A DNA stretch of 61,935 nucleotides from Clostridiales bacterium DTU070 (lineage in GTDB: Bacteria; Bacillota; Clostridia; DSM-8532). The position numbers and the translations under genes were made by a program. Of this stretch, positions 38,127-47,489 are shown piece after piece; within the stretch, counting starts at the first letter, position 1, and each line of letters begins with the position of its first letter. The stretch covers positions 1-61,935 of the forward strand of contig LFSH01000053.1 in NCBI GenBank assembly GCA_001513105.1, written 5' to 3'. A model generated the notes under the pieces. That model saw only the letters and a list, made by a program, of their open reading frames with translations. It did no database searches and was not told the origin of the DNA.

Positions 38127-38954
38127 CTACAACAGCACATTCTGCCAGCGGCCGTTGTACAGCACGCGCTGGTGGCTGAACCCCAACCTTTTTAATATTT
38201 TCAGGGCTTCAGAATAGTATGAGTCGATCCAGTCCGGATGATGCGCGTCTGAATTCAGCACCACGGGTATGTCCATTTCCCTGATGAGCTTCAGTATCCA
38301 CTCGGAAGGATACATTTCAGCGGTATATCCCCTGGAAATCCCGCCGGTATTGATCTCCACCGTTATATTCTTCTCGCGGATAATGCATAAAACCTCTTCA
38401 ACCTTGTTCCTGTACCATATCTCGGTTTCGTCAAAATATTCGTTACCGGCGTTGTTCTTTTTTATCACATCAAGGTGACCTGCAATATCAGGCGGCTGAG
38501 TCCTTATCATTTCAACAAGCTGGTTATAGTATGTTTCCACAAGTGCCCTGGCATTGCCGCCGAATACACTGCCCAGCAGTTCCCTGAACTCATCGGGGGG
38601 ACCGTCCACTGTCAGGTACCTGTCATTTTTTTCATCATAAATGAAATGCACCGAGCCTATTGTGTAGTCGATACCCGGATAATCCCTGAAGTCCCTGCTG
38701 TCCGGATAGAAATCGGTTTCAAGGCCGGTATAAATCTGTATCCGGTTTTTATATTTTTCCTTCAGTTCCTTAATGGTCCCAATATATTCGGAAAGTTTTT
38801 CAGACTTCATGGTCCAGCCTGTGTCGAAGAAAAAGGGGGCATGGGATGTAAAACCTATGGCTGAAAAACCTTTCCTTATGGCTGCCTGAACATAGTCCTC
38901 GGGCATCATGGCGCCATCGCAGAAGGAACTGTGTGTATGATAGGTTGCCAGCAT
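38127..38954 (-). CDS. PHP-family histidinol-phosphatase-like phosphoesterase
   Basis: The 275-residue PHP protein has the metal-site motifs HTHSSFCDGAM (N-terminus), GFTSHAPFFFD, a GLETDFYPD segment, SVHFI, and near the end LNSDAHHPD. The pattern matches HisJ/HisK histidinol-phosphate phosphatase, the last phosphatase step of histidine synthesis. No other his gene is in the window, so the role is inferred from the family only. It begins 12 bases after the AMP-binding enzyme gene with a CAGGTGA site, so the two are co-transcribed. Confidence 0.8.
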   Translation of the reverse strand: MLATYHTHSSFCDGAMMPEDYVQAAIRKGFSAIGFTSHAPFFFDTGWTMKSEKLSEYIGTIKELKEKYKNRIQIYTGLETDFYPDSRDFRDYPGIDYTIGSVHFIYDEKNDRYLTVDGPPDEFRELLGSVFGGNARALVETYYNQLVEMIRTQPPDIAGHLDVIKKNNAGNEYFDETEIWYRNKVEEVLCIIREKNITVEINTGGISRGYTAEMYPSEWILKLIREMDIPVVLNSDAHHPDWIDSYYSEALKILKRLGFSHQRVLYNGRWQNVLL

Positions 38955-38966
38955 AATTTCACCTGT

Positions 38967-40730
38967 TTATTTTATTTTTAGCTTGTTTGTAAGATTGGAA
39001 ATGTTGACTGACAGAAGCTCAACATATCTCTTGATTTTCTTCGTCGTGGTTTTTTCAAATTCTTCCTTCCTGATATCAAAATGCTGAATTCTTTTGTAAG
39101 AAGACAGCTTCTTATTGACTTTCTTAACCTCGGCCAGAATAGCCTTATGAATTTCTTCATCTGACGGCTGTCTGCCGAGCTCTTCCTCGAAGTATTCCAT
39201 TCTCGGAACAATCTGGGCGCATACCCTGGTTTCGTCATGCTCAGGATCATCAACACCATAAACAAGGGATTCAAGGATGTGCGGGCTCTGGTTCAGATAC
39301 AACTCAATATCTTCAGGATAAATATTCTTTCCGTTCTTGGTAACAATAACATTCTTCTTCCGGCCTGTTATATATAAAAATCCGTCCTTGTCTATCCTGC
39401 CGTAATCGCCGGTGTGGAGCCAGCCGTCCTTCAATACTTCACGGGTTGCTTCCTCATTCCTGTAGTATCCAATCATGACGTTGTCGCCCCTGACAAGAAT
39501 CTCACCGATCTTATCCCTGCCCGGATCCAGGATTTTTACTTCAACACCGGCAAGAGGCAGGCCTACCGATCCGTCCTTGTATTTTTCAAGCCTGTTGACC
39601 GAAACTATCGGTGAGCATTCTGTAAGGCCGTACCCCTGCAGCAGGTTGAACCCCATTGCCCGGAACGCCTTGCTTATTTTCGGGTTGAGGGCTGATGCGC
39701 CTGAAATGATAAGCCTTAATCTTCCGCCCAGGTTCTGATGTACTTCATTGAACAGTTTTCTCTGTATATCTTTTATCCCGAGTTTTGCAAGAAGCGGAGC
39801 AATAAACAGGCCAAACCTGAATTTAAGGTACTTGTTCTCCTTTTTCGCCTTTTTCTCTATTTTGTTGTATACATTTTCAAGTATCAGCGGAACCGACATG
39901 ATGATACTTGGTTTGTACTCCTGGATATTTTTCGATATATGCCTGAGGCCTTCACAGAAACCAATCGATACTCCAAGGTAAACCATTGTCAGGAAACCTG
40001 CGGTACATTCATATGTATGATGGAGCGGGAGTATGGACAGAATGTTGTCACGGTTGTCAGCTGTAAGAAGTTGTGATACACCCATAATATCATGGCATAT
40101 GTTTTTGTGGGACAGCATTACTCCCTTCGATTTGTCGGTGGTGCCCGATGTAAAGATAAGCATTCTCATTTCTTCGGGATTTATTTCAGCGTCTATGTAC
40201 TCCCGGTTGCCCGATTCAATAAGGCTTTGCCCTTTTTCGAGCATTTCAGGTATTGTAATAATCCCGTCTTTTTGCCCGTCCCTTACAGGATCCATGCTGA
40301 TTATATATTTTAAGTCAGGCAGATCGTCTTTTATTTTGATAACGCTTTCTATGTAATCCGAAGATGTAACAATTGCAGATGCTTCCGAACGGGATAACAG
40401 GGAGGACACTTCATTGACGGGAAGTTCCTTGTCCAGCGGTACAATAACGCCGGCGCCGTTGACAACGGCCAGGTATGTAAGGCACCATTCATACCTGTTT
40501 TCACTCATCACCGCTATTTTTGCATTTTTAAGACCCAGGTCAATGAGGGCTGTTCCGAACTTGTTCAAAGACTCTGAAAATTCCCTGTATGTAATGGATG
40601 TAAAATTACCGTCGCTGTCTTTCAATGTGAATGCGCTGCTGTCGGGGATTAATTCGGTGGTTTGCTTCACCATGTCTCTAAGATCTGCGATCTTTCTTAC
40701 ACTAAAATACTTCAACTTATTTCTGCTCAT
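38967..40730 (-). CDS. AMP-dependent acyl-CoA synthetase/ligase
   Basis: ANL-superfamily adenylate-forming enzyme of 587 residues, resembling long-chain fatty-acid-CoA ligases. Motifs: the P-loop IFTSGTTDKSKGVMLSH (about 193-209), GYGLTECSPIVSVNR, WLHTGDYGRIDKDGFLYI, GRKKNVIVTKNGKNIYPEDI and the C-terminal lysine region SYKRIQHFDI. It activates a carboxylic acid as acyl-AMP and transfers it to CoA or a carrier protein; the substrate cannot be read. GGTGGGG precedes ATG 40730. The PHP phosphatase gene follows it. Confidence 0.85.
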   Translation of the reverse strand: MSRNKLKYFSVRKIADLRDMVKQTTELIPDSSAFTLKDSDGNFTSITYREFSESLNKFGTALIDLGLKNAKIAVMSENRYEWCLTYLAVVNGAGVIVPLDKELPVNEVSSLLSRSEASAIVTSSDYIESVIKIKDDLPDLKYIISMDPVRDGQKDGIITIPEMLEKGQSLIESGNREYIDAEINPEEMRMLIFTSGTTDKSKGVMLSHKNICHDIMGVSQLLTADNRDNILSILPLHHTYECTAGFLTMVYLGVSIGFCEGLRHISKNIQEYKPSIIMSVPLILENVYNKIEKKAKKENKYLKFRFGLFIAPLLAKLGIKDIQRKLFNEVHQNLGGRLRLIISGASALNPKISKAFRAMGFNLLQGYGLTECSPIVSVNRLEKYKDGSVGLPLAGVEVKILDPGRDKIGEILVRGDNVMIGYYRNEEATREVLKDGWLHTGDYGRIDKDGFLYITGRKKNVIVTKNGKNIYPEDIELYLNQSPHILESLVYGVDDPEHDETRVCAQIVPRMEYFEEELGRQPSDEEIHKAILAEVKKVNKKLSSYKRIQHFDIRKEEFEKTTTKKIKRYVELLSVNISNLTNKLKIK

Positions 40731-40956
40731 TTTCTACCCCACCAAAAAATAAATTAAAAAAACTGAGATGTATCAAAGTAATTATATTATATCGAATACG
40801 ATTTAAGAATACAACGAATGATTTTTTCTAATATTTGTTTTGTATTAAAAACACATTCACGCAAATTATATTAATGTTGCATCAAAATTATTCTTCAGTG
40901 GTTTTAAAACATCTCCCTTTTTGGCATGGGAAAATAAGAAAAAAGGAGGGAACTCT

Positions 40957-41136
40957 GTGAAAGTTGAAAAAATGGACTATCCCAATGAAGGAGTCAAGTG
41001 TGTTGTGAACAGTTGCTACTATTATATGTCAGGTGACAAATGTTCTGCAGAGAAGATAGAAGTACAGCCTCGCAACGCCAACACAAGCGAAGAAACCGAC
41101 TGCGCGACTTTCATTCCGCAGAATCAGCAGTCATAA
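40957..41136 (+). CDS. DUF1540 small cysteine-rich protein
   Basis: A 59-residue protein with the DUF1540 pattern CVVNSCYYYMSGDKCSAEKI followed by a distant Cys in EETDCATF. Four cysteines suggest a zinc or disulfide knot. DUF1540 proteins are frequent in spore-formers and are sometimes found twice per protein; their role is unknown. GTG 40957 has an excellent AAGGAGGG site at six bases. The gene is monocistronic, with a terminator at 41145. Confidence 0.85.
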   Translation: MKVEKMDYPNEGVKCVVNSCYYYMSGDKCSAEKIEVQPRNANTSEETDCATFIPQNQQS

Positions 41137-41144
41137 GAATCAAG

Positions 41145-41168
41145 GGGTGGCAGAACGCCGCCCTTTTT
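41145..41168 (+). terminator. Terminator of the DUF1540 gene
   Basis: GGGTGGC/GCCGCCC stem (one G-U pair), AGAAC loop, TTTTT. Confidence 0.75.
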
Positions 41169-41261
41169 AGTAATCGTTTGAAATTTTCGAATGTTAATAA
41201 AATGTAATACAAAATTTTAGAAAATATTATAAAATCCTTTGATATAACTGCTCGTTTATTG

Positions 41262-41290
41262 TTGAAACCGGTGATTCCTTATGCTATTAT
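41262..41290 (+). promoter_or_regulatory. Promoter for the PP2C-LysM gene
   Basis: TTGAAA (41262-41267), 17-bp spacer, TATTAT (41285-41290). Confidence 0.5.
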
Positions 41291-41333
41291 AATTAGGGAA
41301 AATCTAAACTTGTCGAAAGAAGGAAAATTCCAA

Positions 41334-42650
41334 ATGAGTGATTTGTTGAAAGTAAATGCCTGCGTATACTCGCGAAAAGGATATGAACGGGAACAGAACC
41401 GCGATGACTTTTACATGAACGGTAAATTTTTGTCCGAGCATCATATAGACAATATGGAAGCATCAATTGAGAACCGGGCTGAGGAATTCTTTTTTGCTGT
41501 TGCTGATCATATGGAATTTTCTGATGATGAGCAAAAGGCTGATTTCTCAATTCTCAGGGAAATTGGCAAGTTCCATGAAAAAATAACCGTTCAGGACGGT
41601 GACATTGACTATAAAACAAGGGAGCTCACCGCAAGGGTTACCGAAACCGTAAAATATCTTCGAAGTTTTCATGATATAAATGACATACCCGATGATGCGC
41701 CTGAGAGGCAAATGGGTTTTGCAGGGCTTTTGCTTACCGGTGGCAAAGCTATAGCTGCTACATATGGTACAGGCCATATTTTCTACTGCAGTGGTGATGA
41801 TTTCAAACACCTGACTCCGGGGTATACAAAGGAGGAATGGCAGGGTGAACTTGATCATATAACCGATGAAGAGGAAGAACAGGAAGAGGAGAGCATTGAG
41901 ACAGACAATCGGACTGCTGTATTCAGTACCGAACCTATAGAATTGTTTGAAGGAGATAAGTTCCTGCTGTTAAGTGACGGTGTTTACAATGCTCTTGGCG
42001 AAGAATTTATTGAAGACATCCTGTCAATGCGGAGCGACAGCACTTATATTGCCTACCGCCTGGTAACCGAGGCTATGAAAAGGGACAGCAGCGACGACAT
42101 GACTGCGATGGTCATAGGTATTGAAAGAATCAAGTCTCCGACAGGCTCTGCGAGGAAACCGGCAGTTAAACCAAAGACTTCGGCATTAAAGAACGTGCCT
42201 CCGCCGACTTATAAACACAAGAAGAGAAACGTCAGGAAGTATGAAAATATCATATACTATGTATCAGTGTTCATGACAGCGGTTCTTATCATCCTGATTC
42301 TGTTTTATGTAATCAGGGGTATGATGAGGAACCTGACTGAAAACCTTGGAGATGGTGATCTTGCATTGAATCCCACGCCAATTGCTACGTTATCACCTAC
42401 ACCAACACCCGAGGTAACACCCGAGCCGACACCTGAACCCACGCCTACAGAGGCGGCCGCGGCAGAAGTAATTGAACACACCGTTCAAAGAGGAGAAACC
42501 TTGTCGTCAATAGCAAGGAAGTACTACGGAAGCGATGCTTATTACGAAAAATTAGGCAAGTACAACAACATTCCTGCACCTTACAATACCATTTCCATAG
42601 ATCAGAAGATAAAGATTCCGCCGCTGGAGGAATTGCTTAAAGTTGAATAG
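41334..42650 (+). CDS. Membrane PP2C-like phosphatase with extracellular LysM domain
   Basis: The 438-residue protein has a cytoplasmic PP2C-like domain (about 1-260), a basic linker, one membrane helix (about 305-328: YVSVFMTAVLIILILFYVI), a Pro/Thr/Glu-rich spacer (TPTPEVTPEPTPEPTPTE) and a C-terminal LysM (about 381-432: HTVQRGETLSSIARKYYGSD). PP2C motifs LLSDGVYNAL and SDDMTAMVIG are present, but the usual first-metal motif ADGMGG is ADHME here: the Asp stays and the Gly is lost. It may be an altered or weak phosphatase. I infer it couples cell-wall contact to protein dephosphorylation, a mirror image of PASTA kinases. ATG 41334 follows AAGAAGGA. It is monocistronic. Confidence 0.75.
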   Translation: MSDLLKVNACVYSRKGYEREQNRDDFYMNGKFLSEHHIDNMEASIENRAEEFFFAVADHMEFSDDEQKADFSILREIGKFHEKITVQDGDIDYKTRELTARVTETVKYLRSFHDINDIPDDAPERQMGFAGLLLTGGKAIAATYGTGHIFYCSGDDFKHLTPGYTKEEWQGELDHITDEEEEQEEESIETDNRTAVFSTEPIELFEGDKFLLLSDGVYNALGEEFIEDILSMRSDSTYIAYRLVTEAMKRDSSDDMTAMVIGIERIKSPTGSARKPAVKPKTSALKNVPPPTYKHKKRNVRKYENIIYYVSVFMTAVLIILILFYVIRGMMRNLTENLGDGDLALNPTPIATLSPTPTPEVTPEPTPEPTPTEAAAAEVIEHTVQRGETLSSIARKYYGSDAYYEKLGKYNNIPAPYNTISIDQKIKIPPLEELLKVE

Positions 42651-42672
42651 TATAATGATTAATGGATATATG

Positions 42673-42701
42673 AAAAGCGGTTCAGAAGAGAACCGCTTTT
42701 T
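42673..42701 (+). terminator. Terminator of the PP2C-LysM gene
   Basis: AAAAGCGGTTC/GAACCGCTTTT stem, 6-base loop, T-run; A-rich on the other side, so it can also end the convergent apgM transcript. Confidence 0.8.
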
Positions 42702-42733
42702 ATTATGCTATTCCTGTGATAAAGAACCGGTAT

Positions 42734-43948
42734 TTACGGCGCACCGGGATTTATCAGTCTTTCTATCAGTTTGTACCCCTCTTCAATAAATATCCCGGCT
42801 GATGCCGCATTTTTCTCGGAGTACCCGGTATTTTTGCTTTTCGCTGGATTGCCTTTCCGGTAGATTACATACGGAACGGGATCTGCGGAATGGGTTTTTA
42901 TAGACAGCGGTGTAGGGTGATCGGGGAGCAGAAGTATCGAATAGTCCCATTTTGATAGTCCCTTAAGCAAAGGCCCAAGAAGCTCTGAATCTATGAGTTC
43001 TATTGATTTGACCTTGCCTTCGGTAAGTCCCTGGTGTCCGCACTCGTCCGGTGCTTCAACATGAATGTAAACAAAATCACTTCCTGACTCCAGTTCCTTT
43101 AATGCAGCCAGTGCTTTTCCGCTGTAATTTGTATGGATATTGCCGGTGGCTCCTTCAACGTAAACGGGTTTAAGCCCGGCAAGTATCCCTATTCCGCGCA
43201 CCAGGTCCACAGCAGATATTACGCTTCCCTTCAGCCCGAACTTATCATGGAATGTATTAAGCGAAGGCTTTTTGCCCTGTCCCCAGAGCCATATTGATGT
43301 AGCAGGGTTCAAACCGTTCTTTATGCGGTTTTTATTTACGGGATGTTCTTTTAATACTTCGGTGCTTTTCTTCATCAGTGACAACAGGATATCGCTTCCT
43401 TCACCCTTCGGCAGATAGTCCAAAACCTTTCTCCCGCTGATATCATGAGGCGGAGTAAGGTTCAGGCTGAGATTACCGTTTTTCCAAACAAGACAGTGCC
43501 TGTAGCTGATACCCGGATAGAAGGCGAACGAATCGTCATTAAACTTTTCAGCTATTGTGCGTATCAGCTCACGGGATTCGGCGGTTGTGATCTCACCCGA
43601 ACTGTAATCAATCATTGTTTTGTCTTCATAGTTTTCCTCATCCGACAGTGTGACCAGGTTGCATCGTATTGCAACATCCTTATCACCGAGGGAAATTCCC
43701 ATGCTTACGGCTTCAAGAGGTGAACGTCCCGTATAATGAACACGCGGATCATAGCCGAACACCGACAGGTTTGCCACATCACTGCCCGGATGGAGGCCGT
43801 CGGGTACTGTTTTGACAAGCCCCATCTCGCCGTTTTGGGCAAGATAGTCCATATTGGGCTTGTCCGCAGCCTCCAAGGGTGTTTTGTTGTTCAGTTCCGC
43901 TACCGGGTAATCGGCCATGCCGTCCCCAAGAAGAACAATATATTTCAT
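42734..43948 (-). CDS. apgM: Cofactor-independent phosphoglycerate mutase, archaeal type (ApgM)
   Basis: Interconverts 3- and 2-phosphoglycerate; alkaline-phosphatase superfamily, metal-dependent. The 404 residues match the ApgM family. The N-terminal metal motif LLGDGMADYP, the phospho-serine region GSDVANLSVFGYDP (Ser in NLS), HVEAPDECGHQG and LLPDHPTP, with its late metal ligands, are all present. Some clostridial members were formerly proposed as homoserine kinases; no threonine genes are nearby. AAGGTGA precedes ATG 43948. Confidence 0.92.
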   Translation of the reverse strand: MKYIVLLGDGMADYPVAELNNKTPLEAADKPNMDYLAQNGEMGLVKTVPDGLHPGSDVANLSVFGYDPRVHYTGRSPLEAVSMGISLGDKDVAIRCNLVTLSDEENYEDKTMIDYSSGEITTAESRELIRTIAEKFNDDSFAFYPGISYRHCLVWKNGNLSLNLTPPHDISGRKVLDYLPKGEGSDILLSLMKKSTEVLKEHPVNKNRIKNGLNPATSIWLWGQGKKPSLNTFHDKFGLKGSVISAVDLVRGIGILAGLKPVYVEGATGNIHTNYSGKALAALKELESGSDFVYIHVEAPDECGHQGLTEGKVKSIELIDSELLGPLLKGLSKWDYSILLLPDHPTPLSIKTHSADPVPYVIYRKGNPAKSKNTGYSEKNAASAGIFIEEGYKLIERLINPGAP

Positions 43949-44072
43949 ATAAAATCACCTTGCACAATTAGTCTTTTAGTCCCTTGGTCAAGCATTGCCC
44001 GGGTTGATATTTACTATAATTATATATATATCTTCTGTTACTGTCCAATAGTTTGGCTGATTTTTCATAAAC

Positions 44073-44105
44073 AAAAAAGGCAGGTCACAATGGCCTGCCT
44101 TTTTT
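44073..44105 (-). terminator. Terminator of the oadG-oadB operon
   Basis: AAAAAAGGCAGG/CCTGCCTTTTTT stem with a 9-base loop; on the minus strand the stem is followed by GTTT and ends in a T-run. Confidence 0.85.
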
Positions 44106-44116
44106 AAATAACATGC

Positions 44117-45304
44117 TTAACCGACCATATATAACAGGACACCTGCTGCAATAGCAGATCCTATAACCCCTGCGACATTCGGTCCCATGGCATGCATAAG
44201 GAGAAAGTTCTGAGGATTTGATTCCTGGCCGACTTTTTGGGAAACACGCGCAGCCATCGGTACAGCAGATACTCCTGCAGAACCTATCAACGGATTTATC
44301 TTTCCTCCTGAAATCCAGTTCATTAGTTTTCCAAACAATACGCCTGTTGCGGTTCCTACGCTGAATGCGATTAATCCCAGTCCGATAATTGCGAGTGCCT
44401 TCAGGCCGAAACCGGGCTGACTGAGCTTGTCCGCGCTTGCGGTTGCTCCCACTGTAAGACCTAAGAAGATGGTAACGATATTTATCAATGCATTTTCAGC
44501 AGTCTCGCTCAAGCGCCCTACAACACCTGATTCTCTGAAAAGGTTTCCGAGCATCAGCATAGAAATAAGCGGAGCTGCTGATGGAATTATTAAAATTGTG
44601 AGAATGGTGACAATAATGGGAAACAGTATTTTTTCAGCTTTGGAAACAGGACGAAGCTGCTCCATAACAATTGCGCGTTCCTTTTTAGTGGTCAGTGCCT
44701 TCATAATGGGAGGCTGAATTACCGGAACAAGCGCCATATATGAATAAGCGGCCAGTGCAATCGGTCCCAATAACTCGGGTGCAAGCTGCGTTGTAAGCCA
44801 TATTGCTGTCGGGCCGTCTGCTCCGCCTATGATTGCAATTGAAGCCGCCTGCTTTTCAGTGAAATTTCCAAGGGCCATAGCCCCGAGATAGGTTCCGAAA
44901 ATGCCGAACTGGGCTGCGGCGCCTAATAACAGGCTTTTCGGGTTTGAAATCAAGGGCCCGAAATCGGTCATAACACCAATGCCCAGGAATATCACCGGAG
45001 GATAAATTCCAAGTTTTACACCGAGATACAATAAATCAAACAAACCGCCTTCGCGGAGTATTGCCATATAATCGATAGGATTGGCATCCCACAGGTGTGG
45101 ATTCATTAATCCGCCAAGAGGCAGATTTGCTGCCAGCATACCGAATGATATCGGCACCAGCAGTAATGGTTCATACTTCTTAACTATAGCAAGGTATAAA
45201 AAAACACATGCAATCAGTATCATTACAAAATGCAGAGGTGTCATGTTAGCAAAGCCTGATTCCTGTATAATACCTGATATAGCCTTTACAAAATCCTGCC
45301 ACAT
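44117..45304 (-). CDS. oadB: Na+-translocating decarboxylase beta subunit
   Basis: Integral membrane subunit that couples biotin-carboxyl decarboxylation to Na+ export. The 395-residue protein has about ten helices and the family's conserved stretches: [40 protein letters not shown] (conserved Asp in the Na+ path), and [20 protein letters not shown] near the end. It could belong to an oxaloacetate, methylmalonyl-CoA or glutaconyl-CoA decarboxylase. The gene starts 26 bases after the gamma-like subunit; the alpha and biotin carrier genes are not in the window. Confidence 0.95.
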   Translation of the reverse strand: MWQDFVKAISGIIQESGFANMTPLHFVMILIACVFLYLAIVKKYEPLLLVPISFGMLAANLPLGGLMNPHLWDANPIDYMAILREGGLFDLLYLGVKLGIYPPVIFLGIGVMTDFGPLISNPKSLLLGAAAQFGIFGTYLGAMALGNFTEKQAASIAIIGGADGPTAIWLTTQLAPELLGPIALAAYSYMALVPVIQPPIMKALTTKKERAIVMEQLRPVSKAEKILFPIIVTILTILIIPSAAPLISMLMLGNLFRESGVVGRLSETAENALINIVTIFLGLTVGATASADKLSQPGFGLKALAIIGLGLIAFSVGTATGVLFGKLMNWISGGKINPLIGSAGVSAVPMAARVSQKVGQESNPQNFLLMHAMGPNVAGVIGSAIAAGVLLYMVG

Positions 45305-45330
45305 AATAATCTCCTTTAACTATTAATTTT

Positions 45331-45702
45331 TTACAGTCTTGTAAGGATATACTCATTCCTTCCGGCAACGTTCCATATTGGAGTGGTATGTCCAATACGT
45401 CTGATTGATCTGACTTTTATATCAGAACCTGAGCCACCCATGCTTGCTGCAATTGCTGCAGCAATAACAGCAATAACCTCCGGGTTTAAACCCTGCTGAG
45501 GCTGGCTGAGAACGGGGCTGGGGTTAACAACAGTGGTCTCAGAAACATTTTTTTTTACCGGGTTGTCATTATTACCGCTGCCATTCTTTCTGCTGCTTAT
45601 TCTTGACACTATTGCCGAATAAATCTTTATGCAAACGCTCAATAATATAAGTACGGCAAAAACAACCACCATACCAACCAGAACAACTTCAAAAGTACGC
45701 AT
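45331..45702 (-). CDS. oadG: OadG-like decarboxylase gamma subunit
   Basis: The 123-residue protein has a single N-terminal membrane helix (FEVVLVGMVVVFAVLILLSV), a polar linker and a C-terminal segment LNPEVIAVIAAAIAASMGGSG followed by KVRSIRRIGHTTPIWNVAGR, typical of clostridial OadG proteins. It assembles the decarboxylase complex by bridging the membrane beta subunit and the alpha subunit. ATG 45702 is chosen for the AAGGAGG site; the frame upstream adds 17 residues without one. It heads the oadG-oadB operon. Confidence 0.88.
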   Translation of the reverse strand: MRTFEVVLVGMVVVFAVLILLSVCIKIYSAIVSRISSRKNGSGNNDNPVKKNVSETTVVNPSPVLSQPQQGLNPEVIAVIAAAIAASMGGSGSDIKVRSIRRIGHTTPIWNVAGRNEYILTRL

Positions 45703-45743
45703 GACTGCACCTCCTTGTAGATTATAAAAATCCGTATGTGTTA

Positions 45744-45772
45744 AAATTATCACAATATTTGATTTCAGTCAA
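45744..45772 (-). promoter_or_regulatory. Promoter for oadG-oadB
   Basis: On the minus strand TTGACT (complement of 45767-45772), 17-bp spacer, TAATTT (complement of 45744-45749). Confidence 0.5.
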
Positions 45773-45995
45773 TATAACAAGGTTCAGAGTTTCTCTTTTT
45801 ATGCGAATATGTACGGTATTTTATGCAATAAATATAAAAATATCAATCCAAAAAATAAGAACCGGAACTATCCGAAAAGAAATGACGCATAACCGGTTAC
45901 AACATTCAAGCTGTTTTCCGGGGTATTATCTGAAAATTTTCATATTCATTCTTAATACTGTTTGTACTCTGATTGGTTCTGACAGTATCAGTGTT

Positions 45996-46382
45996 TCATT
46001 TTGCCTTCCTGCCGCTAAGAAGCATGTCAAATATCCCCTCTTCGGTATCAGGAACGTCATAGTCACCGTCCAGGCGGCCCTGGTAATGATATACTATGCC
46101 GTTTTTTTCGTTTTTTTCAAGGCAATCCAGCAGGAATTCCTCACCGTATTCCCCGGCAAACCGGGCAAAGGCCCTGATTCTTCTGTTGTCAAGCATATTG
46201 CCCGTGCACGGGAAACTGCTGCATTCCCAGCAGCCACGTAAATTTTTGGCCCTGCAGCACTGAAGATTTTTACAGCTTTCCTTATCTTTACATCCATCAT
46301 TTCTGCAGCCGACGCATTCATTGTTTTTACTGCACACAGCGCATACAAGCCCGCAGTATGCTATACCTGATTTCCTGTCCAC
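45996..46382 (-). CDS. DUF3795 cysteine-rich protein
   Basis: A 128-residue protein whose first 65 residues contain at least ten cysteines in CxxC-like spacing (IAYCGLVCAVCSKNNECVG, CRNDGCKDKESCKNLQCC, GCWECSSFPC), followed by an alpha-helical tail. The DUF3795 pattern suggests Fe-S or zinc binding; the function is unknown, and the family is frequent in anaerobes. I prefer GTG 46382 because GGAGG lies six bases before it; ATG 46397 is upstream of and overlaps that ribosome site. It is monocistronic. Confidence 0.75.
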   Translation of the reverse strand: MDRKSGIAYCGLVCAVCSKNNECVGCRNDGCKDKESCKNLQCCRAKNLRGCWECSSFPCTGNMLDNRRIRAFARFAGEYGEEFLLDCLEKNEKNGIVYHYQGRLDGDYDVPDTEEGIFDMLLSGRKAK

Positions 46383-46797
46383 AATTATCCTCCGCATGTT
46401 AACGCATTTATTCCAATTTTAGGCTGGTAATCAGCATTTGATTGTTTTTTTGTCTTAACGATTCATACCATTATGCAATTCATGAAATGATAACAGCCTG
46501 TTAATGTCAAAATACCTTCTTTTGACATTATACCCTAAATTCCTGCACAGTCAATTTATTAAAACCCCGAACCCGGACAGGGATGATAAGCAAAGGCATT
46601 TTCAGGTTGCACTTTATAATAAGTTTGGAGTATAATTAGTTTTAATGGCCGGATAATTCCGGCACGGAAATTTATTGTCCTGCCGAAGCAATTTGGGGTA
46701 TATTATAATGTAGTATCCCTTTTAGCCGGCTGAAAACATCACATTGATTATAAAACTTTCGGGAACTGATATTTTAATTCTCGGGGAGGAATATGAG
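46383..46797. other. Intergenic region with a plus-strand promoter
   Basis: No gene seen. TTGCAC (46607-46612), 18-bp spacer and TATAAT (46631-46636) form a good promoter toward the DUF1858 gene; a second TATAAT at 46704-46709 may be another start. The AT-rich stretch 46383-46560 would hold the promoter of the divergent DUF3795 gene. Confidence 0.5.
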
Positions 46798-47004
46798 ATG
46801 GCGAAAGTAACAGGAGATATGATTATCAGGGATGTGCTTATGCTTGACGAAGGCACGGCGCCGATTTTCATGAAGCACGGAATGCATTGCCTGTTTTGTC
46901 CGTCTGCTTCAGGAGAAAGCATTAAGGACGCATGCGCTGTGCATGGCATAGATCCGGAAAAACTCGTGAATGAGCTGAACGAGTATCTCAGCAGCAAGCA
47001 ATAA
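46798..47004 (+). CDS. DUF1858 domain protein
   Basis: The 68-residue protein matches the DUF1858 pattern: ITGDMIIRDVL-like start, GTAPIFMKHGMHCLFCPSA with a CxxC pair and SGESIKDACAVHGIDPEKLV. DUF1858 modules occur alone or fused to ScdA/RIC-like and hydrid-cluster or Fe-S proteins, which suggests redox or iron-sulfur roles. GGGGAGG precedes ATG 46798. It has its own terminator at 47017, so it is a separate unit from the hydrogenase-like operon just downstream. Confidence 0.85.
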   Translation: MAKVTGDMIIRDVLMLDEGTAPIFMKHGMHCLFCPSASGESIKDACAVHGIDPEKLVNELNEYLSSKQ

Positions 47005-47016
47005 GCAAAAAACAGA

Positions 47017-47041
47017 AACCGCCGTACCCGGCGGTTTTTTA
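47017..47041 (+). terminator. Terminator of the DUF1858 gene
   Basis: AACCGCCG/CGGCGGTT stem, TACC loop, T-run. Confidence 0.85.
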
Positions 47042-47132
47042 TTAGCTTTAGGTTCAGCATGCATCCAAAACTGATTGACGCCTTTTTACAGTAAGTCTAT
47101 AATAGAAGTACTGACTACAGACGAGGTGTTGT

Positions 47133-47489
47133 ATGGAAGTAAAGCAAATTAAAGAGTTGATTACAGGCGAGGTTCATACATGTGCCGACAGGATGGATAT
47201 CGTCATTAAATCAGCGTGCGGTGCGGATTTGATGAGTGATGTCATGGCTTTTTCGAAGGAGAACGCCATGCTCCTTACAGGTCTTGTAAATCCACAGGTT
47301 ATACGCACTGCAGAGATGATGGACATCCAGGTGGTCGTGTTTGTACGCGGGAAAAAACCCACGGCTGAAATGTGTGAACTGGCCGAAGAAAAAGGTATTG
47401 TCCTGTTATCAACTGAGTTAACCATGTTTACTGCCTGCGGAATTTTGTATAAAGCCGGAATTGCAGGAAAAGGAAGCGGTTGTGAGTAG
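47133..47489 (+). CDS. DRTGG-domain protein 1 of the sensory hydrogenase operon
   Basis: A 118-residue single-domain protein of the DRTGG type (SDVMAFSKENAMLLTGLVNP, TAEMMDIQVVVFVRGKKPTA, EEKGIVLLSTELTMFTACG). DRTGG domains are ligand- or regulatory domains found next to CBS domains and in phosphotransacetylase-like proteins. In anaerobes, stand-alone copies accompany sensor-type [FeFe]-hydrogenase genes, as here. It is the first gene of the operon; the next gene's GTG start overlaps its last codons. A second, divergent copy lies after the hydrogenase-like gene. Confidence 0.8.
   Translation: MEVKQIKELITGEVHTCADRMDIVIKSACGADLMSDVMAFSKENAMLLTGLVNPQVIRTAEMMDIQVVVFVRGKKPTAEMCELAEEKGIVLLSTELTMFTACGILYKAGIAGKGSGCE

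Noticed and set aside
41259..41333. Longer N-terminus for the PP2C-LysM protein
   Set aside because: No ribosome site, and the predicted promoter lies inside it.
46722..47060. A minus-strand frame spanning the DUF1858 gene and its terminator
   Set aside because: It runs through a terminator hairpin and opposite a well-supported gene.
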